From: Balanoglossus misakiensis | Taxonomy: Eukaryota > Hemichordata | Direction of reading: 5' to 3' | Length of the DNA stretch: 64,000 nt | NCBI GenBank assembly: GCA_040954595.2 | Contig: CM082576.2 | Coordinates: 17,546,001-17,610,000, forward strand | Shown: positions 1-11,065 of the stretch, piece by piece | Position numbering within the stretch: the first letter of the stretch is position 1 | Layout: every line of letters begins with the position of its first letter | Made by a program: the position numbers and the translations under genes | Notes under the pieces: model-generated | Seen by the model: the letters and a program-made list of their open reading frames with translations, nothing else | Database searches by the model: none | What the model was told of the DNA's origin: nothing

Positions 1-1272
1 CTCATGGTAGTGGCCATCCACTCGCGAGCGAAACATTCTGGATCGCAGACAACGACCACGCTCATTCGCCAAAGGTTTTGGATCCCCCAAATTCGACCTT
101 TCGTTCGTTCAATACTGAAAAAATGTGTTGTCTGTAAATTGGTGTGTGGGAAGCCATACAGAAAACCAATCCCTGCACCTTTACAGAGCTGTAGATTACG
201 CGAAGCTCCTCCCTTTACGACCACTGGCGTAGATTTCACCGGTGCCGTGTATGTCTCAACCGGTAAGTCCGAACAAAAGGCATACATTTGTTTATTCACT
301 TGCGCTGTGACTCGTGCAATCCACTTAGAGCTAGTGACCGATTTGACTGCCGAAACATTCTTACGTGCCTTTAGACGGTTCGCAGCCAGGCGCTCGTTAC
401 CACGTAAAATCATGTCGGACAACGGGTCTACGTACTTATCTGCGTCGGAAGAGATAGGAAAACTGTTAAGGTCGGATGCCGTACAAAACCACTTTGCGAA
501 TTGCCGCGTAGAATGGTGTTTTATACCAAAACGCGCTCCTTGGTTTGGAGGCTTTTGGGAGAGATTGATCGGCCTCACTAAAACATCTCTCAGAAAGGTT
601 CTAGGTCGACGCTTCGTGTCTGTTGATGAACTACAGACGGTCCTCACCGAAATCGAGGCTACCCTAAACGATCGTCCCCTCACTCATCTTTCTTCGGATT
701 CCAACGATCTACCACCCCTGACCCCTTCACACTTATTGTATGGCCGTCCTATCACTACATTGCCATACTACACCGTTGATGATAGCGAGCTAAATGACCC
801 AACTTTCGGCAATCATGAGAATCTTCAAAGAAGAGCCGAATATTTAGCCAAAATTCACTGTCACTTCTGGAGGAGATGGTCCCAAGAGTATTTGAATGCA
901 TTACGTGAACAGGACAAAATCTCTGGGAAGGGGGTCCTACAAAATCAAATTCGGGTGGGTGATGTCGTTCTGGTCGAAAATAAATCTCTGCCACGAATAA
1001 AATGGTCACTTGCCCTAGTAGAGAGGCTTGAGATAGGTAACGATGGTTTAGCACGTTCTGCTTGCATAAGAACGCGAACTGGCACGACTAACAGACCTAT
1101 TACAAAACTGTACCCTTTAGAGATCAATCTTGAGTCAGAGGACAATCTAAACCACGTAGACATTGGAAATACACGTACTGAGTACAACAATGTGGACACC
1201 ACACGACCAGTACGTGTAGCGGGTATAAGAGCCCGACAACGCTTGAGAGAACTCTCTTCTGTTCTTTATTAA
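1..1272 (+). CDS. BEL/Pao pol polyprotein, integrase region (5' partial)
   Basis: Integrase inserts the retrotransposon cDNA into chromosomal DNA. The frame is open at the window edge, so the Met at base 4 is probably internal. Numbering from that Met, an N-terminal zinc-binding motif is visible (H6-x4-H11, C41-x2-C44). The catalytic triad is D77 (GVDFTG), D139 (SDNGS) and E186 (FGGFWERL). After the core comes a C-terminal domain of the DUF5641 type found in BEL/Pao elements, with RVGDVVLV near residue 317 and ITKLYPLE near 360. The stop is 14 bp before the 3' LTR, as expected for the last pol domain. There are no internal stops or frameshifts. Family identity is secure from motif order and the C-terminal domain. 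Confidence 0.92.
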   Translation, partial: LMVVAIHSRAKHSGSQTTTTLIRQRFWIPQIRPFVRSILKKCVVCKLVCGKPYRKPIPAPLQSCRLREAPPFTTTGVDFTGAVYVSTGKSEQKAYICLFTCAVTRAIHLELVTDLTAETFLRAFRRFAARRSLPRKIMSDNGSTYLSASEEIGKLLRSDAVQNHFANCRVEWCFIPKRAPWFGGFWERLIGLTKTSLRKVLGRRFVSVDELQTVLTEIEATLNDRPLTHLSSDSNDLPPLTPSHLLYGRPITTLPYYTVDDSELNDPTFGNHENLQRRAEYLAKIHCHFWRRWSQEYLNALREQDKISGKGVLQNQIRVGDVVLVENKSLPRIKWSLALVERLEIGNDGLARSACIRTRTGTTNRPITKLYPLEINLESEDNLNHVDIGNTRTEYNNVDTTRPVRVAGIRARQRLRELSSVLY

Positions 1273-1841
1273 TAATGCAATTTCAGTGTACGGACATTGT
1301 TACACGACTCATGTGTGATATTTAAACAATGAGAGATTTCTTTAACCTTGTACATGTATTTGAATCCTTTCCATGTAGCATTTTTTGTGCATTCAATTTT
1401 TTGTTGAAATTTCATTGTATTGAGAGCCTTTCATTGTATTGCGAGCTTTGTTTCACCTGTTGCCTAGTTTAATTAGTTTTTTTTGACGTGTTTTCTGATT
1501 TCGAGATTTATCACCTGTTATAACAGGTTATTCCTTAGTTTATTGAAGTTTGAGATTATCGAAGAGTATTACATATCTTTTTTGCAAGTGCATAAATATC
1601 TTGTTTATGAGATTAAGAAGTTTTTCGCACTTCCTTTTTGATGTTTATTTGTAGTTTATCTGTAATTTCTTGCGGGCGGGAGGATGTCGGAGACCACACA
1701 CGGCATATTATAGACTCCGCCCACGATTTGTCTGTCAGACATGTAATCTTCATCAGACATGTAATTCCTTATTTACTACCCGTGTGACGCCGGTCACCAA
1801 ACCTATTGTACCAGGTGTGAATGCCAAAGTTCACCACACGG

Positions 1842-1848
1842 TATATAA
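1842..1848 (+). promoter_or_regulatory. LTR TATA box
   Basis: TATATAA lies in the right part of the LTR, 18 bp before the AATAAA signal. The R region would therefore begin close to or over the poly(A) signal. Confidence 0.5.
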
Positions 1849-1865
1849 ACCGCAGAGTTTGTGAC

Positions 1866-1871
1866 AATAAA
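1866..1871 (+). terminator. LTR polyadenylation signal
   Basis: AATAAA lies in the 3' LTR about 100 bp before its end. It is the expected signal for ending retrotransposon transcripts. Confidence 0.55.
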
Positions 1872-2463
1872 CTAGACTTGAATTTGGTATTGAAACTCAC
1901 GCATCTCGTCTCACTTCCCGGCCATTCGTCCCTCTCCACTCCCTGAACCCCTCTCAAGTGTACGCCGTACAAAAAGCCAAAAATTGAAAGCTGTTTGAAT
2001 TTCTGCGACTATTAACCCAAAGGAAGCTTTAGCCTACTAACACACACACAGCACGAGAACGAACGGTTTGTCTTGCTAAAATAGATGTTCTGCAAAATAA
2101 AATTAAACAACTTGAATGATTATGGAATTAAGGTAGTTAGAGAAAACATGAATTTAAAGAAAAAAAGAAAAAAAATGTGAAGATTATTTAGGCCTAATAG
2201 GAAAGTTTAAAAACAACAAAATGAAGACTGCTTGAATTTCTGCGACAATAAACTCAACGTAAGCCAACACTACTCACTCCGAGCCCGACCTGGTAATTTG
2301 TATCGACCGACTATAGCTTAGGCCTATACGGGAGAGAACGGTTTATGAACTTATGTTCTACAAAAATGATCATGAAATTAAAGAATTTGGGGAAAAAAAT
2401 TAAAAAATGGACGTTTACGACGACAAAAAAGAAGCATTTTTAATGCAAAAGTTACGAAAAAAG

Positions 2464-2468
2464 AAAAA
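2464..2468 (-). terminator. Pol III terminator after 5S copy 1
   Basis: A run of five T on the minus strand lies 11 bp past the mature 3' end, with a longer T-rich tract beyond it. The same T-run follows each of the other five genes, including copy 5. Confidence 0.6.
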
Positions 2469-2478
2469 TTGAATTCAA

Positions 2479-2596
2479 GCCTACGGCACGTGGTATTCCC
2501 AGGCGGTCACCCATCCAAGTACTAACCACGCCCAACGCAGCTTAACTTCGGTGATCGGACGAGAACCGGTGTATTCGACGTGGTATGGCCGTAGGC
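2479..2596 (-). rRNA. 5S ribosomal RNA, copy 1
   Basis: Read on the minus strand, the gene runs from GCCTACGGCCATACCACG to a complementary ...CGTGCCGTAGGC end that forms helix I. Conserved 5S blocks are present (GTTAGTACTTGGATGGG, GACCGCCTGGGAATACC). It is 118 nt, against about 119-121 in most animals. A T5 run lies 11 bp past the 3' end, and a TATA-like TTAATAAT lies at -30 to -23. Confidence 0.97.
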
Positions 2597-2630
2597 AAAG
2601 ACTGCTTGAATTTCTGCGATTATTAAGCCA
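2597..2630 (-). promoter_or_regulatory. 5S upstream promoter block (TATA-like at -30 to -23)
   Basis: Minus-strand TTAATAAT at 2619-2626 sits 23-30 bp upstream of the 5S start, the usual place for external TATA-like elements of animal 5S genes. The block is conserved at all six genes. Two diverged copies per unit (first seen at about 1990-2016 and 2229-2256) are not followed by a 5S gene. Confidence 0.5.
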
Positions 2631-3218
2631 ACGGAAGCTTCACTAACACATAGGCGTACACACAGAGCACGCGGCACGATAATTTGTGTGCGTGGCTAGC
2701 TGATTGACCGACCCTATCTTACAATTTATATGGGAGAGAGCGGTTTTGTCTTGTTATATCCTGCAAAAAGTGACCATCGGTGGAGAAATAATGCATGACG
2801 TGATAATTTGTGTGTGGCCGATCGACCGTCCCTGTCTTTGTACGTATGTTATGCAAAACACAGTGTTCGAAAAACGCCTGTCCGTCCGACAGTCCGAGGC
2901 TGGTTGTTTTTCCCACCACTGAGACTGGTAGAAAAAAGTGACCAGGTTGAATATTTAGGCCTAGCGTAGAGTTGACTTGTTTGCGGTATCATATAGACGT
3001 ATACGTGACCCCATCGTGACCCTGGCTGTCCGGGATAGCACCACCAACGATATCTTTTAGACCATCTTCTGTTCCTTAGGCCCCTAATTGCAATTAATTA
3101 CCGTCCCTATCGTATATAGGAGAGAAAGGGTTTGTCTTGGTATGTTATGCAAAACACTTGAATGATGAATTTATAAAAGAAAGAAATTGACGTTTATGAC
3201 ATCATTCAGACTAGACGT

Positions 3219-3278
3219 AACCGACCCCAAAAGGTCCCAATGGTATATTAACATCATATACCAATTGGACTTAAAAAG
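3219..3278. repeat. Spacer element also found outside the array
   Basis: This spacer segment, with an imperfect inverted repeat around GGTATATTAACATCATATACC, resembles 62710-62756 (accgatcccataaggtccca...tgggacctaaaaa). It recurs in each spacer, for example near 5880 and 6560. It looks like the tail of an interspersed repeat taken into the 5S unit. Confidence 0.5.
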
Positions 3279-3853
3279 CCAAAAATTGAAAGCTGTTTGA
3301 ATTTCTGCGACTATTAACCCAAAGGAAGCTTTAGCCTACTAACACACACACAGCACGAGAACGAACGGTTTGTCTTGCTAAAATAGATGTTCTGCAAAAT
3401 AAAATTAAACAACTTGAATGATTATGGAATTAAGGTAGTTAGAGAAAACATGAATTTAAAGAAAAAAAGAAAAAAAATGTGAAGATTATTTAGGCCTAAT
3501 AGGAAAGTTTAAAAACAACAAAATGAATTTAAAGAAAAAAAGAAAAAAAATGTGAAGATTATTTAGGCCTAATAGGAAAGTTTAAAAACAACAAAATGAA
3601 GACTGCTTGAATTTCTGCGACAATAAACTCAACGTAAGCCAACACTACTCACTCCGAGCCCGACCTGGTAATTTGTATCGACCGACTATAGCTTAGGCCT
3701 ATACGGGAGAGAACGGTTTATGAACTTATGTTCTACAAAAATGATCATGAAATTAAAGAATTTGGGGGAAAAAATTAAAAAATGGACGTTTACGACGACA
3801 AAAAAGAAGCATTTTTAATGCAAAAGTTACGAAAAAAGAAAAATTGAATTCAA

Positions 3854-3971
3854 GCCTACGGCACGTGGTATTCCCAGGCGGTCACCCATCCAAGTACTAA
3901 CCACGCCCAACGCAGCTTAACTTCGGTGATCGGACGAGAACCGGTGTATTCGACGTGGTATGGCCGTAGGC
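3854..3971 (-). rRNA. 5S ribosomal RNA, copy 2
   Basis: By eye this copy is identical to copy 1 over 118 nt, with the same upstream TATA-like block and downstream T-run. Confidence 0.97.
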
Positions 3972-5138
3972 AAAGACTGCTTGAATTTCTGCGATTATTA
4001 AGCCAACGGAAGCTTCACTAACACATAGGCGTACACACAGAGCACGCGGCACGATAATTTGTGTGCGTGGCTAGCTGATTGACCGACCCTATCTTACAAT
4101 TTATATGGGAGAGAGCGGTTTTGTCTTGTTATATCCTGCAAAAAGTGACCATCGGTGGAGAAATAATGCATGACGTGATAACTTGTGTGTGGCCGATCGA
4201 CCGTCCCTGTCTTTGTGTACACGTATGTTATGCAAAACACAGTGTTCGAAAAACGCCTGTCCGTCCGACAGTCCGAGGCTGGTTGTTTTTCCCACCACTG
4301 AGACTGGTAGAAAAAAGTGACCAGGTTGAATATTTAGGCCTAGCGTAGAGTTGACTTGTTTGCGGTATCATATAGACGTATACGTGACCCCATCGTGACC
4401 CTGGCTGTCCGGGATAGCACCACCAACGATATCTAGGCCCCTAATTGCAATTAATTACCGTCCCTATCGTATATTGGAGAGAAAGGGTTTGTCTTGGTAT
4501 GTTATGCAAAACACTTGAATGATGAATTTAAAAAAGAAAGAAATTGACGTTTATGACATCATTCAGACTAGACGTAACCTACCCCAAAAGGTCCAAATGG
4601 TATATTAACATCATACACCAAATTGGTCTTAAAAAGCCAAAAATTGAAAGCTGTTTGAATTTCTGCGACTATTAACCCAAAGGAAGCTTTAGCCTACTAA
4701 CACACACACAGCACGAGAACGAACGGGTTTGTCTTGCTAAAATAGATGTTCTGCAAAATAAAATTCAAAAAATTGAATGATTATGGAATTAAGGTAGTTA
4801 GAGAAAACATGAATTTAAAGAAAAAAAGAAAAAAAATGTGAAGATTATTTAGGCCTAATAGGAAAGTTTAAAAACAACAAAAAACAACTGCTTGAATTTC
4901 TGCGACAATAAACTCAACGTAAGCCAACACTACTCACTCCGAGCCCGACCTGGTAATTTGTATCGACCGACTATAGCTTAGGCCTATACGGGAGAGAACG
5001 GTTTATGAACTTATGTTCTACAAAAATGATCATGAAATTAAAGAATTTGGGGGAAAAAATTAAAAAATGGACGTTTACGACGACAAAAAAGAAGCATTTT
5101 TAATGCAAAAGTTACGAAAAAAGAAAAATTGAATTCAA

Positions 5139-5256
5139 GCCTACGGCACGTGGTATTCCCAGGCGGTCACCCATCCAAGTACTAACCACGCCCAACGCAG
5201 CTTAACTTCGGTGATCGGACGAGAACCGGTGTATTCGACGTGGTATGGCCGTAGGC
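5139..5256 (-). rRNA. 5S ribosomal RNA, copy 3
   Basis: By eye this copy is identical to copy 1 over 118 nt, with conserved flanks. The interval after it holds a spacer segment that lacks a 5S gene. Confidence 0.97.
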
Positions 5257-7125
5257 AAAGACTGCTTGAATTTCTGCGATTATTAAGCCAACGGAAGCTT
5301 CACTAACACATAGGCGTACACACAGAGCACGCGGCACGATAATTTGTGTGCGTGGCTAGCTGATTGACCGACCCTATCTTACAATTTATATGGGAGAGAG
5401 CGGTTTTGTCTTGTTATATCCTGCAAAAAGTGACCATCGGTGGAGAAATAATGCATGACGTGATAATTTGTGTGTGGCCGATCGACCGTCCCTGTCTTTG
5501 TACGTATGTTATGCAAAACACAGTGTTCGAAAAACGCCTGTCCGTCCGACAGTCCGAGGCTGGTTGTTTTTCCCACCACTGAGACTGGTAGAAAAAAGTG
5601 ACCAGGTTGAATATTTAGGCCTAGCGTAGAGTTGACTTGTTTGCGGTATCATATAGACGTATACGTGACCCCATCGTGACCCTGGCTGTCCGGGATAGCA
5701 CCACCAACGATATCTTTTAGACCATCTTCTGTTCCTTAGGCCCCTAATTGCAATTAATTACCGTCCCTATCGTATATTGGAGAGAAAGGGTTTGTCTTGG
5801 TATGTTATGCAAAACACTTGAATGATGAATTTAAAAAAGAAAGAAATTGACGTTTATGACATCATTCAGACTAGACGTAACCGACCCCAAAAGGTCCCAA
5901 TGGTATATTAACATCATATACCAAATTGGACTTAAAAAGCCAAAAATTGAAAGCTGTTTGAATTTCTGCGACTATTAACCCAAAGGAAGCTTTAGCCTAC
6001 TAACACACACGCGGCACGATAATTTGTGTGCGTGGCCAGCTGATTGACCGACCCTATCTTACAATTTGTATGGGAGAGAGCGGTTTTGTCTTGTTATATC
6101 CTGCAAAAAGTGACCATCGGTGGAGAAATAATGCATGATGTGATAACTTGTGTGTGGCCGATCGACCGTCCCTGTCTTTGTGTACACGTATGTTATGCAA
6201 AACACAGAGTTCGAAAAACGCCTGTCCGTCCGACAGTCCGAGGCTGGTTGTTTTTCCCACCACTGAGACTGGTAGAAAAAAGTGACCAGGTTGAATATTT
6301 AGGCCTAGCGTAGAGTTGACTTGTTTGCGGTATCATATAGACGTATACGTGACCCCATCGTGACCCTGGCTGTCCGGGATAGCACCACCAACGATATCTT
6401 TTAGACCATCTTCTGTTCCTTAGGCCCCTAATTGCAATTAATTACCGTCCCTATCGTATATTGGAGAGAAAGGGTTTGTCTTGGTATGTTATGCAAAACA
6501 CTTGAATGATGAATTTATAAAAGAAAGAAATTGACGTTTATGACATCATTCAGACTAGACGTAACCGACCCCAAAAGGTCCCAATGGTATATTAACATCA
6601 TATACGAAATTGGACTTAAAAAGCCAAAAATTGAAAGCTGTTTGAATTTCTGCGACTATTAACCCAAAGGAAGCTTTAGCCTACTAACACACACACAGCA
6701 CGAGAACGAACGGTTTGTCTTGCTAAAATAGATGTTCTGCAAAATAAAATTAAACAACTTGAATGATTATGGAATTAAGGTAGTTAGAGAAAACATGAAT
6801 TTAAAGAAAAAAAGAAAAAAAATGTGAAGATTATTTAGGCCTAATAGGAAAGTTTAAAAACAACAAAATGAAGACTGCTTGAATTTCTGCGACAATAAAC
6901 TCAACGTAAGCCAACACTACTCACTCCGAGCCCGACCTGGTAATTTGTATCGACCGACTATAGCTTAGGCCTATACGGGAGAGAACGGTTTATGAACTAA
7001 TGTTCTACAAAAATGATCATGAAATTAAAGAATTTGGGGAAAAAAATTAAAAAATGGACGTTTACGACGACAAAAAAGAAGCATTTTTAATGCAAAAGTT
7101 ACGAAAAAAGAAAAATTGAATTCAA

Positions 7126-7243
7126 GCCTACGGCACGTGGTATTCCCAGGCGGTCACCCATCCAAGTACTAACCACGCCCAACGCAGCTTAACTTCGGTG
7201 ATCGGACGAGAACCGGTGTATTCGACGTGGTATGGCCGTAGGC
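7126..7243 (-). rRNA. 5S ribosomal RNA, copy 4
   Basis: By eye this copy is identical to copy 1 over 118 nt, with conserved flanks. Confidence 0.97.
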
Positions 7244-8430
7244 AAAGACTGCTTGAATTTCTGCGATTATTAAGCCAACGGAAGCTTCACTAACACATAG
7301 GCGTACACACAGAGCACGCGGCACGATAATTTGTGTGCGTGGCTAGCTGATTGACCGACCCTATCTTACAATTTATATGGGAGAGAGCGGTTTTGTCTTG
7401 TTATATCCTGCAAAAAGTGACCATCGGTGGAGAAATAATGCATGACGTGATAATTTGTGTGTGGCCGATCGACCGTCCCTGTTTTTGTACGTATGTTATG
7501 CAAAACACAGTGTTCGAAAAACGCCTGTCCGTCCGACAGTCCGAGGCTGGTTGTTTTTCCCACCACTGAGACTGGTAGAAAAAAGTGACCAGGTTGAATA
7601 TTTAGGCCTAGCGTAGAGTTGACTTGTTTGCGGTATCATATAGACGTATACGTGACCCCATCGTGACCCTGGCTGTCCGGGATAGCACCACCAACGATAT
7701 CTTTTAGACCATCTTCTGTTCCTTAGGCCCCTAATTGCAATTAATTACCGTCCCTATCGTATATAGGAGAGAAAGGGTTTGTCTTGGTATGTTATGCAAA
7801 ACACTTGAATGATGAATTTATAAAAGAAAGAAATTGACGTTTATGACATCATTCAGACTAGACGTAACCGACCCCAAAAGGTCCCAATGGTATATTAACA
7901 TCATACACCAAATTGGACTTAAAAAGCCAAAAATTGAAAGCTGTTTGAATTTCTGCGACTATTAACCCAAAGGAAGCTTTAGCCTACTAACAAACACACA
8001 GCACGAGAACGAACGGGTTTGTCTTGCTAAAATAGATGTTCTGCAAAATAAAATTAAAAAAAATTTGAATGATTATGGAATTAAGGTAGTTAGAGAAAAC
8101 ATGAATTTAAAGAAAAAAAGAAAAAAAATGTGAAGATTATTTAGGCCTAATAGGAAAGTTTAAAAACAACAAAATGAAGACTGCTTGAATTTCTGCGACA
8201 ATAAACTCAACGTAAGCCAACACTACTCACTCCGAGCCCGACCTGGTAATTTGTATCGACCGACTATAGCTTAGGCCTGTACGGGAGAGAACGGTTTATG
8301 AACTTATGTTCTACAAAAATGATCATGAAATTAAAGAATTTGGGGAAAAAAATTAAAAATGGACGTTTACGACGACAAAAAAGAAGCATTTTTAATGCAA
8401 AAGTTATGAAAAAAGAAAAATTGAATTCAA

Positions 8431-8548
8431 GCCTACGGCACGTGGTATTCCCAGGCGGTCACCCACCCAAGTACTAACCACGCCCAACGCAGCGTAACTT
8501 CGGTGATCGGACGAGAACCGGTGTATTCGACGTGGTATGGCCGTAGGC
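8431..8548 (-). rRNA. 5S ribosomal RNA, copy 5 (variant)
   Basis: This copy differs from the other five at two bases: A to C at gene position 55 (base 8494) and A to G at position 83 (base 8466). The positions fall in the A-box (about 50-64) and C-box (about 80-97) of the internal promoter known for animal 5S genes. It may be a weakly expressed or pseudogene copy. The T-run and upstream block are present. Confidence 0.95.
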
Positions 8549-9288
8549 AAAGACTGCTTGAATTTCTGCGATTATTAAGCCAACGGAAGCTTCACTAACA
8601 CATAGGCGTACACACAGAGCACGCGGCACGATAATTTGTGTGCGTGGCTAGCTGATTGACCGACCCTATCTTACAATTTATATGGGAGAGAGCGGTTTTG
8701 TCTTGTTATATCCTGCAAAAAGTGACCATCGGTGGAGAAATAATGCATGACGTGATAATTTGTGTGTGGCCGATCGACCGTTCCTGTCTTTGTGTACACG
8801 TATGTTATGCAAAACACAGTGTTCGAAAAACGCCTGTCCGTCCGACAGTCCGAGGCTGGTTGTTTTTCCCACCACTGAGACTGGTAGAAAAAAGTGACCA
8901 GGTTGAATATTTAGGCCTAGCGTAGAGTTGACTTGTTTGCGGTATCATATAGACGTATACGTGACCCCATCGTGACCCTGGCTGTCCGGGATAGCACCAC
9001 CAACGATATCTTTTAGACCATCTTCTGTTCCTTAGGCCCCTAATTGCAATTAATTACCGTCCCTATCGTATATAGGAGAGAAAGGGTTTGTCTTGGTATG
9101 TTATGCAAAACACATGAATGATGAATTTAAAAAAGATAGAAATTGACGTTTATGACATCATTCAGACTAGACGTAACTGACCCCAAAAGGTCCCAATGGT
9201 ATATTAACATTATACAATGGACGTTTACGACGACAAAAAAGAAGCATTTTTAATGCAAAAGTTACGAAAAAAGAAAAATTGAATTCAA

Positions 9289-9406
9289 GCCTACGGCACG
9301 TGGTATTCCCAGGCGGTCACCCATCCAAGTACTAACCACGCCCAACGCAGCTTAACTTCGGTGATCGGACGAGAACCGGTGTATTCGACGTGGTATGGCC
9401 GTAGGC
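9289..9406 (-). rRNA. 5S ribosomal RNA, copy 6
   Basis: By eye the sequence matches copy 1. A deletion near 9214 brings it to 740 bp from copy 5, so the stretch between them lacks two of the three promoter-like sub-blocks. Confidence 0.97.
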
Positions 9407-10297
9407 AAAGACTGCTTGAATTTCTGCGATTATTAAGCCAACGGAAGCTTCACTAACACATAGGCGTACACACAGAGCACGCGGCACGATAATTTGTGTG
9501 CGTGGCTAGCTGATTGACCGACCCTATCTTACAATTTATATGGGAGAGAGCGGTTTTGTCTTGTTATATCCTGCAAAAAGTGACCATCGGTGGAGAAATA
9601 ATGCATGACGTGATAATTTGTGTGTGGGCGATCGACCGTCCCTGTCTTTGTGTACACGTATGTTATGCAAAACACAGTGTTCGAAAAACGCCTGTCCGTC
9701 CGACAGTCCGAGGCTGGTTGTTTTTCCCACCACTGAGACTGGTAGAAAAAAGTGACCAGGTTGAATATTTAGGCCTAGCGTAGAGTTGACTTGTTTGCGG
9801 TATCATATAGACGTATACGTGACCCCATCGTGACCCTGGCTGTCCGGGATAGCACCACCAACGATATCTTTTAGACCATCTTCTGTTCCTTAGGCCCCTA
9901 ATTGCAATTAATTACCGTCCCTATCGTATATTGGAGAAAAAGGGTTTGTCTTGGTATGTTATGCAAAACACTTGAATGATGAATTTAAAAAAGATAGAAA
10001 TTGACGTTTATGACATCATTCAGACTAGACGTAACTGACCCCAAAAGGTCCCAATGGTATATTAACATTATACACCAAATTGGACTTAAAAAGCCAAAAA
10101 TTGAAAGCTGTTTGAATTTCTGCGACTATTAACCCAAAGAAAGCTTTAGCCTACTAACACACACACAGCACGAGAACGAACGGGTTTGTCTTGCTAAAAT
10201 AGATGTTCTGCAAAATAAAATTAAAAAATTGAATGATTATGGAATTAAGGTAGTTAGAGAAAACATGAATTTAAAGAAAAAAAGAAAAAAAATGTGA

Positions 10298-10851
10298 CTG
10301 CATGTTGCAATTTGAACACGCTATTGCTATAGGTTCACATTCAGGCCCATGGCCGGGCAAAACTAATCCCGATGATTGTGACAAGATAAGCTAATCTTTA
10401 ATAAGCATGGAATCTGTTAAATATGTGTGAACTAGCCCGCATGGTTGAAGTTCTCACTCTCACAAGTTTAGGTGTGTGACACACATAATGAGATTGGCAG
10501 AGAGAAAATATTATCGACATGACTTCAAGTTACAATCTCTAAGATATTTTTTTAAAGAGATTTCATCTTATTATTCTGTTGCCGTCTCATAGTGTTGACA
10601 TTTTATTTTCTTACGATTTGACGTAATGTTTGTATACGTGAAATTACGCACATGCGCATAAGACGATCATCGGCCTTTAAGTTTTTGGTTAGTGGGCGGA
10701 TCAATCCGATGTATTCACTGAGCCTTCACATTGTTTATTCATCGCGTGCATAATGAACCAAACATAAGAATTGCAAATATGCGAGACTTCAGACGAGCTA
10801 CTTTACGCATGACTTCAACAGCGAGTGATTACAGGCAAGTAGTGGTTAAAC
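10298..10851. other. Non-coding stretch with two dispersed repeat pieces
   Basis: I see no gene. Bases 10344-10387 recur at 20427-20470. Bases 10616-10680 recur at 16851-16909, and a shorter piece at 13050-13082. The decarboxylase promoter should lie in the right part, but no clear TATA box was found. Confidence 0.5.
10616..10680 (+). repeat. Dispersed repeat with core acatgcgcataagacgatc, copy 1
   Basis: About 60 bp containing acgtaatgtt and cacatgcgcataagacgatc. It is nearly identical to 16851-16909 and shares its last 33 bp with 13050-13082. All three copies are in or next to the decarboxylase gene and in the same orientation, so this is probably a MITE or SINE fragment. Confidence 0.6.
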
Positions 10852-11065
10852 ATGGAAAGTCACAAGGGTGGACAATCAGAGATTGGAAGTCTTGAGATCG
10901 GTCCCGAGGAACGACATCGACTCACTGAGAAAATTACGGCGGTAGTCGAGGAACACTTAGAGAAAGTTGGAAGAAAAGAGTCGCCTTGGTTTTATCGGAA
11001 AACCTGCGGAACAGGCGGCCACGGTTTGTTGGATTTCAGTATCGACGAGAATCCGAAAGATATAG
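10852..11065 (+). CDS. Decarboxylase exon 1
   Basis: The exon starts with ATG and codes 71 residues (MESHKGGQSEIG... to ...NPKDI) plus one base. A strong donor, G|gtaagg, follows. The N-terminal part is poorly conserved in this family, so assignment rests on position, phase and codon use. Confidence 0.7.

Larger units (their letters stand above)
1..1971 (+). mobile_element. BEL/Pao LTR retrotransposon, 3' part
   Basis: The end of the pol frame (integrase) is followed by a complete 3' LTR. The 5' part lies before the window. The LTR stops at 1971 and the next bases (aaaagcc...) are 5S-spacer sequence seen again intact near 3270, so the element sits inside the 5S array. The integrase frame is open and undamaged, which suggests a young copy. 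Confidence 0.9.
1287..1971 (+). repeat. 3' LTR of the BEL/Pao element (685 bp)
   Basis: The LTR begins TGTACGG and ends CCGTACA, a perfect 7 bp terminal inverted repeat with the canonical TG...CA ends. It contains a TATA box at 1842-1848 and a polyadenylation signal at 1866-1871. Sequence after 1971 matches the 5S spacer. The 5' LTR is outside the window, so LTR-LTR identity cannot be measured. Confidence 0.85.
1972..10297 (-). repeat. 5S rDNA tandem array (six genes, irregular units)
   Basis: Distances between successive 5S genes are 1375, 1285, 1987, 1305 and 858 bp, so the basic unit is about 1.3 kb. The first interval has an extra 72 bp tandem duplication at about 3452-3595. The 1987 bp interval has a second spacer segment without a 5S gene, joined near 6010. 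The 858 bp interval has a deletion joined near 9214. Spacer copies are otherwise almost identical, which indicates homogenisation. The array is cut on the left by the BEL LTR and ends on the right where similarity stops at 10297. Each spacer has three diverged sub-blocks that begin with related sequence. Confidence 0.93.

Noticed and set aside
2704-9783. Recurrent 65-89 codon frames in the 5S spacers (both strands)
   Set aside because: They repeat only because the spacer repeats, change length with small indels and overlap on opposite strands.
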